From Pelobates cultripes (Eukaryota > Chordata > Amphibia > Anura > Pelobatidae): DNA of 64,000 bases. Shown piece after piece: positions 45,429-55,223 of the stretch (within the stretch, counting starts at the first letter, position 1; the number at the start of each line of letters is the position of its first letter). The stretch lies in assembly GCA_933207985.1 (NCBI GenBank), contig OW240913.1, positions 269,127,180 to 269,191,179 of the forward strand, read 5' to 3'. The notes under the pieces were generated by a model that had not been told where the DNA came from, searched no databases, and worked only from the letters and a program-made list of their open reading frames with translations. Both the position numbers and the translations under genes were made by a program.

Positions 45429-45532
45429 CAGGGAGTGCAGAATTATTAGGCAAATGAGTATTTTGACCACATCATCTTCTTTATGCATGTTGTCTTACTC
45501 CAAGCTGTATAGGCTCGAAAGCCTACTACCAA

Positions 45533-48500
45533 TTAACCCCTTCAGGACGTGTGACGGACGAGGTCCGTCACACAGGGGAGACCCTTAACGACGGGTGACG
45601 GACCTCGTCCGTCACGCGGTAAAATTAACCCCGGATCGCCGCTATCGCGGCGATCGCGGGGTTAATGGTGCTCCGGTCTGCCTCTGCATTGGAGGCATAC
45701 CGGGAGCACCCGGTCAAGCTGCCCAGCACATGTGCTCGCTCTGACCGCAAGTCGGAGCGAGCACATGTGCTCTGTATACTCACCTACCGGCTCCCTGCAC
45801 TTCCGGGTTCTGTGTGAAGTGCAGGGAGCCGGATCAGTGCTGATCCTGCCCCCTGCTGGAAAAAAAATAAAGTTTATTTAAAGTGTCCCCCCCCTTACCC
45901 ATTTTAATAAAAAATTAACCCATTCCCTGCCAATTGATCACTGACTACAGTGATCAGTTGGCAGGGATTACATTTTACTATGATCTGATTTTTTTTTTTA
46001 ACCCCTGAGGGTTAATTCTTTTTTTTTTAACCCTCAGGGGTTAAATTAATTAAATTAATTAATTAAATTAATTTTAAATTATATATTTAGATAGCTGGGG
46101 TAGGTGGAAGTTAGTGGGGAATTGGGGGATTTGACGTTAGGCTAACTAGGGGTTAACGTTAAAAAAAAGTTTTAAAAGAAACTTTAAAAAGTTAAAAATT
46201 AAGCTTAAAAAATGTTTTAATAACATTTAAGTAATAAAAACAAAAAACACACTTTACCTAGTCCAAATAAAAATTAACCCCTTCCCTGCCAGTCGATCAC
46301 TGCCTACAGCGATCAAATAGAGATCACAGTATTATACTGTGCTCTAATTTTTTTTAACCCCTGAGGATTAACTTTTATTTATTTTTTTTAACCCTCAGGG
46401 GTTCAATTTATTTAATTAATTAATTTAAATATTTTATAACTCTATATTTTGCTAGCTGGGGTGGGTGGGAGTTATGGGAAAATGGGGAATTTACTGTTAC
46501 TGCTGCGTACTGCTAGTTAGGGGTTAACGGTAAAAAAAAAAAGATTAGAAAAATGTTAAATCTGTAAAAAAGTTTTAAGAAAGTTTTAGGAAAGTTTAAA
46601 AAAAATTTATAAGCAAAACAAAAGTTTAAAAACTAGTTTTTAAAAGTAAAAAAGTTATAAAAAGTAAAAAAATACATTTTAAAAAACGCTCATTACCACT
46701 ACACCTGGAGCAAACTAGAGAAAAAATTATCCCACGCCAAGGTTCAAAATATGCCTTTTGAATTACCCCAGGGTGTATTCTTTAATAAATAGTATGTGTT
46801 TGTGGGGAAGTCTCAATAACCAACCGTCTAAACTATTCCAAATTGGAACATGGACACAGCGTAAAACTTCAAAGTTAGAAAAGAACTGAATGGCTGCGTT
46901 TCAAATGCGCCCCTTCAACATCCACATATACCTGGCAAAGGTACATACGGGGGTATTGCTGTACTCAGCCGACATAGCTGAGCAACATATGAAGTATTAT
47001 ACAGTCATAGCACACATAAGGTTTGCAAAATATGCTGCGCAAACTCACTTTGTATGTCAAAAAGGCAGAAAAAATGCTTATTACCACTACACTTGGTACA
47101 AGCTAGCGGAAAAATGATCCCACACTAAGGTTCAAAATATGCCTTTTGAAATACCCTGGGATGTCTTCTTTAAGAAATGGTATGGCTTTATGGGGAATTT
47201 GGATTATATAGCCTGGTAAAATACTCTAAAATGGGACATAGGCACAGCATAAAAATTCAAAGTTTGAAAAAAACTGGAATGGCTGTGTCCCAAATGTGCC
47301 CCTCCGATGTCCACACATACCTGGCAAAGGTACATACGGGGGTATTGCTGTACTCAGCCGACATAGCTGAGCAACATATGAAGTATTATACAGTCGTAGC
47401 ACACATAAGATTTGCAAAATATACTGTGCAAACTCACTTTGTATGTCAAAAAGGCAGAAAAAATGCTTATTACCACTACACTTGGTACAAGCTAGCGGAA
47501 AAATGATCCCACACTAAGGTTCAAAATATGCCTTTTGAAATACCCTGGGATGTCTTCTTTAAGAAATGGTATGGCTTTATGGGGAATTTGGATTATATAG
47601 CCTGGTAAAATACTCTAAAATGGGACATAGGCACAGCATAAAAATTCAAAGTTTGAAAAAAACTGGAATGGCTGTGTCCCAAATGTGCCCCTCCGATGTC
47701 CACACATACATGGCAAAGGTACATACGGGGGTATTGCTGTACTCAGCCGACATAGCTGAGCAACATATGAAGTATTATACAGTCGTAGCACACATAAGGT
47801 TTGCAAAATATACTGTGCAAACTCACTTTGTATGTCAAAAAGGCAGAAAAAACGCTTATTACCACTACATCTGGTACAAGCTAGCGGAAAAATGATCCCA
47901 CGCTAAGGTTCAAACTATACCTTTTGAAACACCCTGGGGTGTCTACTTTAAGAAATGGTAGGCCTTTGTGGGGTAGATTGAATTTAAAACCTGCGAAGAT
48001 GCTTGGAAATTGCACATAGGCCCAGCGTCAAAATTCAAAGTTTGGTAAAAACGGATATGGCTTGGTCTCCTATATGGCACTGTAGCTTCACAAAATAGTG
48101 ACAAAGACATTCATTGGGGGTGTATTTTTACTCAAAAGACTTAGCTGAGCATAATTTGGGAGGTTTGAACTTAGTGGCACATATGAAATATACAAAACGC
48201 CCAGCAAAAATGCAATCCGTATGTAAAAAATGCACAAAATAATTTTTTTACCACATACTTTGGCATATATTGGTGAAAAAATGGGGGTATGTTAAGGCAC
48301 AATATGCACCTTATGAGATACCCTGGAGTGTCTACTTTTACAAATGGTAGGCCTTTGTGGGGGTTTTTTGAACAGTCAAACTGTTATAATACCCCAAATG
48401 GAAGCTAAGGCTCATTAAATCCATCTCTCAAAATTCTACTGTGAATACTGTAAAGGACAGGTCTCCTATATGGCACTGTAGCTTCACGAAATAGTGCCAA

Positions 48501-49657
48501 AGACATTCATATGGGGTGTCATTTTACTCAGAAGACTTAGCTGAGCATAATTTGGGGGGTTTGAACTTAGTGGCACATATGAAATATACAAAACGCCCAG
48601 CAAAAATGCAATCCGTATGTAAAAAATGCACAACATTTTTTTTTACCACATACTTTGGCATATATTGGTGAAAAAATGGGGGCATGTTAAGGCACAATAT
48701 GCACCTTATAAGATACCCTGGAGTGTCTACTTTTACAAATGGTAGGCCTTTGTGGGGTTTTTTTGAACAGTCAAACTGTTATAATACCCCAAATGGAAGC
48801 TAAGGCTCATTAAATCCATCTCTCAAAATTCTACTGTGAATACTGAAAAGGACAGGTATCCTGTATGGCACTGTAACTTCACGAAATAGTGCAAAAGACA
48901 TACAATGGGGTGTCATTTTACTCAGCAGATGTAACTGAACACAAAATAAAACTTTGTACAGGAATAGCACGCACCAACTTTACAAAATATACACGAGAAT
49001 TTCTCTGTTATAAGTTTGTGTGCCAAAAACCAAAAAGAACACAATTTTACTCCAATATTTAGCAGAGGTTGGCGGTAATATGGCTACGTAGAAAGCGTCA
49101 AAACAACCTTAGGTAAATAGCCCGTGATGTCTACTTTATATAAATATATACTTTTGTGTGGCAATTTTGTTTTCTTTTATGGCTATTAAGCTTACAAGAC
49201 AAACATACCAAATTCTAAAATCGTTCCACATTAAAATTTTATTTTACTCCTTGTGCTTTGTGACCTGTAACTACCAAAAAAACTTAAAATCCCAGACACA
49301 TTATATATTCTGTAAATCAGAACAAATAAATAAATTTATTTTTAATTACTTTCCTTAACCTGCACTAATTATGCACACATTATTATTGCAAAAACTGTAA
49401 AAAAAAAACAATATTTTTCATTTTTTTTGCATTTTTCTGTATTTTTTTTATAATAAGTAAGCATTTATATATATATATATATGTTATATCAAATTAAAGC
49501 CCTTTCTGTCCTTTAAAAAACAGTATATAATATGTGTCGGTGCAATAAATGAGAGAGATGCAAATTGCAGTTGAACGCAAACAGCAAGAAAATGCAAAAA
49601 TTGCTTGTGTCATTAAGCGTAAGTCAAGCTTCTGAAGCTGTGTCCTTAAGGGGTTAA
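45533..49657. mobile_element. 4.1-kb TTAA element with hairpin chain and 390-bp tandem repeats
   Basis: Ends TTAACCCCTTCAGGAC and, inward from the right, TTAACCCCTTAAGGAC, with TTAA at both edges. The flanking Tc1-like sequence joins cleanly when it is removed. The left 0.5 kb is a chain of at least nine GC-rich or AT-rich hairpins (45549-46044). About seven tandem units of about 390 bp follow (46770-49150). No transposase was found. The 80-bp MITE at 18504 shares its termini. Confidence 0.88.
46770..49150 (+). repeat. Array of about seven 390-bp tandem repeats
   Basis: Unit marks of the form GTCTNCTTTAAGAAATGGTA with GGCTTTATGGGG lie near 46774, 47165, 47554, 47940, 48331, 48726 and 49130 (spacing 386-404). 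The middle units are nearly identical. The outer ones are diverged, as in arrays that grow by unequal exchange from the centre. Each unit also holds ACTCAGCCGACATAGCTGAG, a short palindrome-like block. Confidence 0.9.
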
Positions 49658-49767
49658 GCATATTAGGTGATGTGCATCTCTGTAATGAGAAGGGGTGTGG
49701 TCTAATGACATCAACACCCTATATCAGGTGTGCATAATTATTAGGCAACTTCCTTTCCTTTGGCAAA

Positions 49768-50784
49768 ATGGGTCAAAAGAAGGACTTGACAGGCTCAGAA
49801 AAGTCAAAAATAGTGAGATATCTTGCAGAGGGATGCAGCACTCTTAAAATTGCAAAGCTTCTGAAGCGTGATCATCGAACAATCAAGCGTTTCATTCAAA
49901 ATAGTCAACAGGGTCGCAAGAAGCGTGTGGAAAAACCAAGGCGCAAAATAACTGCCCATGAACTGAGAAAAGTCAAGCGTGCAGCTGCCACGATGCCACT
50001 TGCCACCAGTTTGGCCATATTTCAGAGCTGCAACATCACTGGAGTGCCCAAAAGCACAAGGTGTGCAATACTCAGAGACATGGCCAAGGTAAGAAAGGCT
50101 GAAAGACGACCACCACTGAACAAGACACACAAGCTGAAACGTCAAGACTGGGCCAAGAAATATCTCAAGACTGATTTTTCTAAGGTTTTATGGACTGATG
50201 AAATGAGAGTGAGTCTTGATGGGCCAGATGGATGGGCCCGTGGCTGGATTGGTAAAGGGCAGAGAGCTCCAGTCCGACTCAGACGCCAGCAAGGTGGAGG
50301 TGGAGTACTGGTTTGGGCTGGTATCATCAAAGATGAGCTTGTGGGGCCTTTTCGGGTTGAGGATGGAGTCAAGCTCAACTCCCAGTCCTACTGCCAGTTC
50401 CTGGAAGACACCTTCTTCAAGCAGTGGTACAGGAAGAAGTCTGCATCCTTCAAGAAAAACATGATTTTCATGCAGGACAATGCTCCATCACACGCGTCCA
50501 AGTACTCCACAGCGTGGCTGGCAAGAAAGGGTATAAAAGAAGAAAATCTAATGACATGGCCTCCTTGTTCACCTGATCTGAACCCCATTGAGAACCTGTG
50601 GTCCATCATCAAATGTGAGATTTACAAGGAGGGAAAACAGTACACCTCTCTGAACAGTGTCTGGGAGGCTGTGGTTGCTGCTGCACGCAATGTTGATGGT
50701 GAACAGATCAAAACACTGACAGAATCCATGGATGGCAGGCTTTTGAGTGTCCTTGCAAAGAAAGGTGGCTATATTGGTCACTGA
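49768..50784 (+). CDS. Tc1-like DD37E transposase
   Basis: An uninterrupted 338-residue transposase, the usual length for Tc1 elements. Residues 10-45 form the first helix-turn-helix (EKSKIVRYLAEGCSTLKIAK and after). A basic segment near 50-61 may act as nuclear signal and AT-hook-like linker. A second HTH lies near 64-110. The catalytic triad is Asp144 (LWTDEMR), Asp237 (FMQDNAPSH) and Glu275 (SPDLNPIENLW), with 37 residues between the last two. The family cuts at TA and binds the terminal repeats. The ATG follows the inner repeat by about 20 bp. No stop or frameshift is seen, so it may be functional although its element is split. Confidence 0.95.
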   Translation: MGQKKDLTGSEKSKIVRYLAEGCSTLKIAKLLKRDHRTIKRFIQNSQQGRKKRVEKPRRKITAHELRKVKRAAATMPLATSLAIFQSCNITGVPKSTRCAILRDMAKVRKAERRPPLNKTHKLKRQDWAKKYLKTDFSKVLWTDEMRVSLDGPDGWARGWIGKGQRAPVRLRRQQGGGGVLVWAGIIKDELVGPFRVEDGVKLNSQSYCQFLEDTFFKQWYRKKSASFKKNMIFMQDNAPSHASKYSTAWLARKGIKEENLMTWPPCSPDLNPIENLWSIIKCEIYKEGKQYTSLNSVWEAVVAAARNVDGEQIKTLTESMDGRLLSVLAKKGGYIGH

Positions 50785-51114
50785 TTTGTTTTTGTTTTGT
50801 TTTTGAATGTCAGAAATGTATATTTGTGAATGTTGAGATGTTATATTGGTTTCACTGGTAATAATAAATAATTGAAATGGGTATATATTAGTTTTTTGTT
50901 AAGTTGCCTAATAATTATGCACAGTAATAGTCACCTGCACACACAGATATCCCCCTAACATAGCTATAACTAAAAACAAACTAAAAACTACTTCCAAAAA
51001 TATTCAGATTTGATATTAATGAGTTTTTTGGGTTCATTGAGAACATGGTTGTTGTTCAATAATAAAATTAATCCTCAAAAATACAACTTGCCTAATAATT
51101 CTGCACTCCCTGTA

Positions 51115-51790
51115 TATGTATGTGGGAGTGTGCTGTGTGGGAGTGTGCTGTGTGTGTGTGGGTAAGGGTGCGGTGTGTGTGGGTAAGGGAGCTGTGTGTG
51201 TCTGGGTGCTGTGCTGTGTGTGTCTGGGGGGGTGCTGTGTGTGTTTGGGTGCTGTGTGTGTGTTTGGGGGCGCTGTGTGTGTCTGGGTGCTGTGTGTGTG
51301 AATGTATTTTTTATTTAAATATATATGTTTTATTAATAAAAAAAATTATATCCCCCTCCCCTCCCTTCTTACCTTTATCCTGGGAGGGGGGGGGAGTAGA
51401 TCCGTTCTGCCTGGGAGGGGGGGAGCCTTGCTGCCATCCTTCCCTGGTGGTCCAGTGGTGAGAGTGAACTCTAACCTGCAGGCTAGAGTTCACTCTCGCG
51501 AGATCTGAGCGTTGCCGTGGTAACCGCGGCAACGCTCAGAATCCCGCGAAAGGACCCGGCAGAGCTGCTGGCTAGAGCTCCGCCGGTCCTCTCTCTTGCC
51601 TCCTTCCCTCACTCCCCAGCCTGCGGCCGCCTGTAACAGTGCCTCTGGGCCGGTGAGGGAGATCTTTGATCTCCCCACCGGCCCATGGAGGCACACAGCA
51701 GGGCTGGCGCTCGGATAGCGCTGGCCCAGCACGGGCTGGCAGGGGAGATCCTGTGATCTCCCCTGCCTGGCCAGCCCCATAAGTCACTGC
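51115..51790. mobile_element. hAT fragment, right part (same family as 59888)
   Basis: A GTGTGCTGTGTG minisatellite (51115-51300), then a GC-rich tail with the same palindromes as the intact copy: CGCGAGATCTGAGCGTTGCC with its complement (51496-51545), GGGCCGGTGAGGGAGATC with its complement (about 51648-51687) and GCAGGGGAGATCC with its complement. It stops near 51790 before the expected terminal repeat. Confidence 0.75.
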
Positions 51791-51848
51791 GCCATATATT
51801 GTCGTGTGTAATATGTAAGGCTATGTCTTGCCATGACAGATGATTGAG

Positions 51849-51888
<40 letters not shown>

Positions 51889-52124
51889 TTTTCTAATATA
51901 AAATATTGGTCCTTTCAGGGTAAAACGTTTAATTATACAGTAAGCATACTCACGTGCAGACACAGGCAATTTCACTGACATCTCAATGACACACACAAGC
52001 TCATTGATACACAGCCTCATAGACAAAATCTCACTGATATACATCAGATCATTGACATAAAAACACAAGCTCACTCACTAGCAGGCACACGCATGCAAGC
52101 AAGCTCACTCACTAGCAGACGCAC
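51791..52124. other. Non-coding stretch with AT run
   Basis: An AT dinucleotide run lies at 51851-51885. The rest (51950-52120) has short repeats of CACTGA and AAGCTCACTCACTAGCAG. No gene. Confidence 0.5.
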
Positions 52125-52376
52125 ACAGTTTAATGTAGTGGTACTGGTGTCTATAGCATCTCCCTACAGGCTTTTCAACGTAAACACTGACTTTTCAGAG
52201 AAAAGGCAGTGTTTACATTGCTTCCAAGTGACACTGCTAGTGACAGTCACTCAGACGGTCACTAGAGGGTGTCAGTGCACCTACATTCAGGGCCTCCACA
52301 CTCTGTAGGTGCTGAACGTTCCCCATAGAGATACATTGATTCAATGCATCTCTATGAAGAGATGCTGATTGGAGTG
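52125..52376. mobile_element. T2-like MITE fragment
   Basis: Aligns with the inner left part of the MITE at 8300-8898 (GTAAACACTG with CAGTGTTTAC, then the block ATGCATCTCTATGAAGAGAT, GCTGATTGG). Both termini are missing. Confidence 0.65.
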
Positions 52377-52640
52377 GCGTTTTGGAGTGGTAAGGATAGT
52401 ATTAGACTAATGACAGTTGCAAGAGAGGAATCAGTCGGGAGCTATTAACAATTTAATTGATGTGCCTTTATGAAGAAGTGGGTTTTTAATGATATTTTGA
52501 AGGAGTTGAGACTGGGTGAGCATCTAACTGAGGAGGGAAGTGAGTTCCACAGGAACGGTGCAGCCCTGGAGAAGTCTTGAAGGCGAGCATCAGAGGTGGG
52601 AGTACGGACAGAAGATAGACGTAAGTCTTCAGCAGAGCAT
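52377..52640 (-). pseudogene. L2 LINE, 3' piece (ORF2 C-terminus)
   Basis: The minus strand encodes the conserved L2 C-terminal block (SAEDLRLSSVRTPTSDARL, then FSRAAPFLWNSLPSSVR and SLNSFKISLKTHFF). It is the downstream end of the L2 copy at 62702-64000. The two join in frame when the ERV and one copy of its 5-bp duplication are removed. The left edge is approximate. Confidence 0.85.
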
Positions 52641-53550
52641 TGTGATAATAATATTCCATAGTAATTAAGTATGATTGATTGATCACTATTGAGCAACTCA
52701 AACATTTATTGATAGTTAAGATGGCACCGGTAAGCCTATAAGCACACATAGCACATGTTACTAGATGCAGGCTTGAAGGCCACAACTACTAGATGCAGGC
52801 TTGAAGGCTTTATGCCACAGTTATTAAGAGCTGACACAGCACTACAGCTGTTTACTAAGCTGACACAGCACTATAAGCTGACATGGCACTTCAGCAGTTT
52901 GAGAAACTTATGTTGCCATCAAAAAACTTATGTTGCCATCTCTAGAACAGTATAAAGAAAGCTTGTAGATAAGAGATAATTAACCGCACAAGACCTGGCA
53001 TAAGTTCTGGTGGTCCTGAACAGTCTGGCCAACTGCCAGGTCCATCCAGCTGCTTGTATCAAGGTCTTTTGCTGGGCTGCACTGATACTGACTGTCCTTG
53101 AAGACAGGTATATAAGGGAATCTTGCGCTCCCTTGGAGAACTACCTACCTGTAATGTGGACGCGTGGTACTGGTTTCTGCTGTTCCCAGAAGAGAGGGTC
53201 TCTCCGAGTGACTGCCTGAGTTCCCCCCAGTCATGTGTGGCAAGGAGACAACCAAGCTGGTGATGTATACTTAAGCTGATATATCTAGATACTAAGCTGT
53301 TTGAAGTAAATGCATGCAACTACTTAAATGAGAGTAAAACTTACTTTGCTTAGATCGCTTTGTGGATAATAAAGTGTAGTGTGAATTTTTATATTCAACT
53401 TGGTCTCTGTGTGATTTCTCTTTCCTATAACTGAATGTACTCTATCTGAACTGGGTTGTGTGCCCGCCAATATCGCTATAAACCTTATTAGGTATTGATT
53501 ATTACTTTTTGGATATTGGTGCTTCATGAATTTAATGATTAGCCACAACA
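52641..53550 (+). repeat. ERV 5' LTR
   Basis: A 910-bp LTR, TGTGATAATAATATTCC to GATTAGCCACAACA. TATATAAG at 53109-53116 is a plausible TATA box, and AATAAA at 53368-53373 a polyadenylation signal. The U3 has three sets of short tandem repeats (described in the findings). It differs from the 3' LTR by scattered substitutions and small indels. Confidence 0.93.
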
Positions 53551-53553
53551 TTT

Positions 53554-53571
53554 TGGCGCTGCGAGCAGGGT
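53554..53571 (+). promoter_or_regulatory. ERV primer-binding site, tRNA-Ser-like
   Basis: TGGCGCTGCGAGCAGGGTT starts 3 nt after the LTR. It is close to the complement of the 3' end of a vertebrate tRNA-Ser, differing at about two positions by my recall of that tRNA. Other usual ERV primers (Pro, Lys, Leu) do not fit. Confidence 0.6.
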
Positions 53572-54522
53572 TGAGTATTAATTGAGCAAGGAAACTTGAA
53601 ATCAACAAGTTAAAATAGTTAAAAATAATAATAGTGTGTTTAAAAAGTTGTTAAGAATAGTTAAGATAAGAAAATTGTGTTTAGAAATTGTTAGTACTGT
53701 CTATGTTAATTGTAAGTTAAAGTGAAAGTGAAACTAACATTGTACGAGGTTTAATTTCTGCTGCGTCACGGAGGAAAAAAGCTATTTAAAGGCTGTCAAT
53801 TTCTTCCGAGCACTGCAGTCGTAGATAACAAACATTATGGTTTCTAGAGATTCTTTGAACATTGTGTAAACTTGAAAATAGTTACATGACGTTGCAAGAG
53901 CAAGATTGGTGAGTGAATGCTCAATCTAATAAGATTGAGGAGTGCTTCTGAAGATTGATTCAAGAATGTATGTTGTGCTCAGTTAGTAGACGCACCTATA
54001 CACCTTGAGGGTGTGTAGAACGCCAGTGCCTTCTGGGGTGCGCCACCCTCAAACAGGCTAGCCTCCTGAATGAGGCTGAATTGCTGCTAATTTAATAAGC
54101 TCAATACCAGGTATTGAGATAAGCTCACTAAAACCACAAGATTGTTTGGGGTGATTCTGACACAAATGGGTGATTGTGCTTGGTCAGTTAACAAGTGCCC
54201 CTACGCGCCTTAACAGGTGCTGGAAGCCAGTGCTGACCAAGGAAGTGAATAGAACGGCTGTTCCTAAAAGTGCGAGACTGTTGGCTCGATTATAGACGCC
54301 CCTATGCACTTTACAGAGTGTGTAGAAAGCCAGTGTGATCGGGAAGCGCAAACCTGCAGCCAAATTAGTCATTTGGGCAGGCTTGAGTGAAGAGTAAAAC
54401 AATAAGTCAGACACTAGGTGTCTGGATTAGTACATATTCAAGTGAAATTAAATAAAACACATAGAACACATATCCCCAAGGAGTGCAAGTTTATTCGGAA
54501 AAAAACATAAGAACTTTGCACA
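53572..54522 (+). other. ERV leader with three hairpin repeats
   Basis: A 950-bp stretch where gag would be expected, with many stops. Three related blocks occur, each a hairpin followed by a GCCAGTG box: CTATACACC/GGGTGTGTAG (53996-54018), CCTACGCGCC region (54198-54222) and CTATGCACT/AGTGTGTAG (54302-54324). These could be RNA-packaging structures. No capsid motif (major homology region) was recognised. Confidence 0.5.
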
Positions 54523-54789
54523 ATGTTTAAAAACATTCCCGGATGGGAAGATGAGCCATATGCATCCATTGCCAGTGAATGGTTTTGTTCAGCTGGTAAA
54601 TGTGATTATGAATGTGAAAAAAGTGAAATTGACATGCCTACTAACCTTCTTGCTTGTCTGAAAAAGATTCCCAAAGATAAGTGGCAGAAACGAGGTTGGG
54701 TAATACTTAAAACACTTGATGAGTATGCACACAGGGAATTGCCCAACCTGAGAGTCCTGGATTTGACAGACCTAGACGATAGGAACTGA
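54523..54789 (+). pseudogene. ERV gag remnant, 88 codons
   Basis: A short open frame (MFKNIPGWEDEPYASIASEW ...) ending in TGA at 54787-54789, directly in frame with the protease that follows. It has no zinc knuckle or capsid motif that I can recognise, so gag identity rests on position. Compared with the usual 450-600 codons it is very short, so most of gag is deleted or the leader has replaced it. The stop is followed by CTAG, a known leaky-stop context. Confidence 0.5.
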
Positions 54790-54792
54790 CTA

Positions 54793-55218
54793 GTGAGGCA
54801 GGCTCCAGTGATTGACTTTTCAGTAAAAGACCATAGACCCCATGTAAAAGTTGAAATTTACTGGAAAAATAAAAATGTTGAAAGGGTTACTGCCTTTGTG
54901 GACACTGGAGCCAAAGCCACTTTAATTCATGGTAACCCTAAGAAATTTGCTGGATTACCCTATGTAATCACAGGTCTGGGAGGTAAGAAGACAGAAGCAG
55001 TCCAGACCTGGGTACAACGGAAAAATGGACAGTTGCCAAAAAGGAAGTATTTGGTTTTAATTGTCCCCATACTCGAATACATAATTGGAATTGATATCCT
55101 TAAAGGATTGACCTTACATTTGGGGGATGGCTGTTACAGTTATGGAACTAAACCCTATATATCAGCCAGACCAGTGGTGGTAGGGAAATTGTTAATGCCC
55201 CCAGTGCAACTAAAGTAG
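54793..55218 (+). pseudogene. ERV aspartic protease
   Basis: In the same frame as the gag remnant, beginning just past the TGA. The active-site triad lies in FVDTGAKATLIHG near 54894-54930, the flap in YVITGLGGKK, and the second hydrophobic motif in YIIGIDILKG. Retroviral proteases cut Gag and Pol. The frame closes at a TAG (55216-55218), after which RT continues in another frame, indicating an indel between 55200 and 55224. Length is close to the family norm of about 120-140 residues. Confidence 0.85.
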
Positions 55219-55223
55219 TACAT

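Larger units (their letters stand above)
45429..51112 (+). mobile_element. Tc1-like DD37E transposon, split by a TTAA element
   Basis: Ends CAGGGAGTGCAGAATTATTA at both termini (inverted), flanked by TA (45427-45428, 51113-51114). Without the 4.1-kb insertion at 45533-49657 the element is about 1.56 kb, normal for Tc1. A second inverted pair, GTGCATAATTATTAGGCAAC near 49729 and its complement near 50904, lies about 200 bp inside each end, giving an IR/DR arrangement like that of Sleeping Beauty-type elements. It encodes an open transposase. The DD37E spacing matches the TRT group described in vertebrates. Confidence 0.93.

Noticed and set aside
47177..47895. Two near-identical 109-codon frames in tandem
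   Set aside because: They repeat because the 390-bp DNA unit repeats. The outer, diverged units do not keep the frame, so there is no sign of protein selection.
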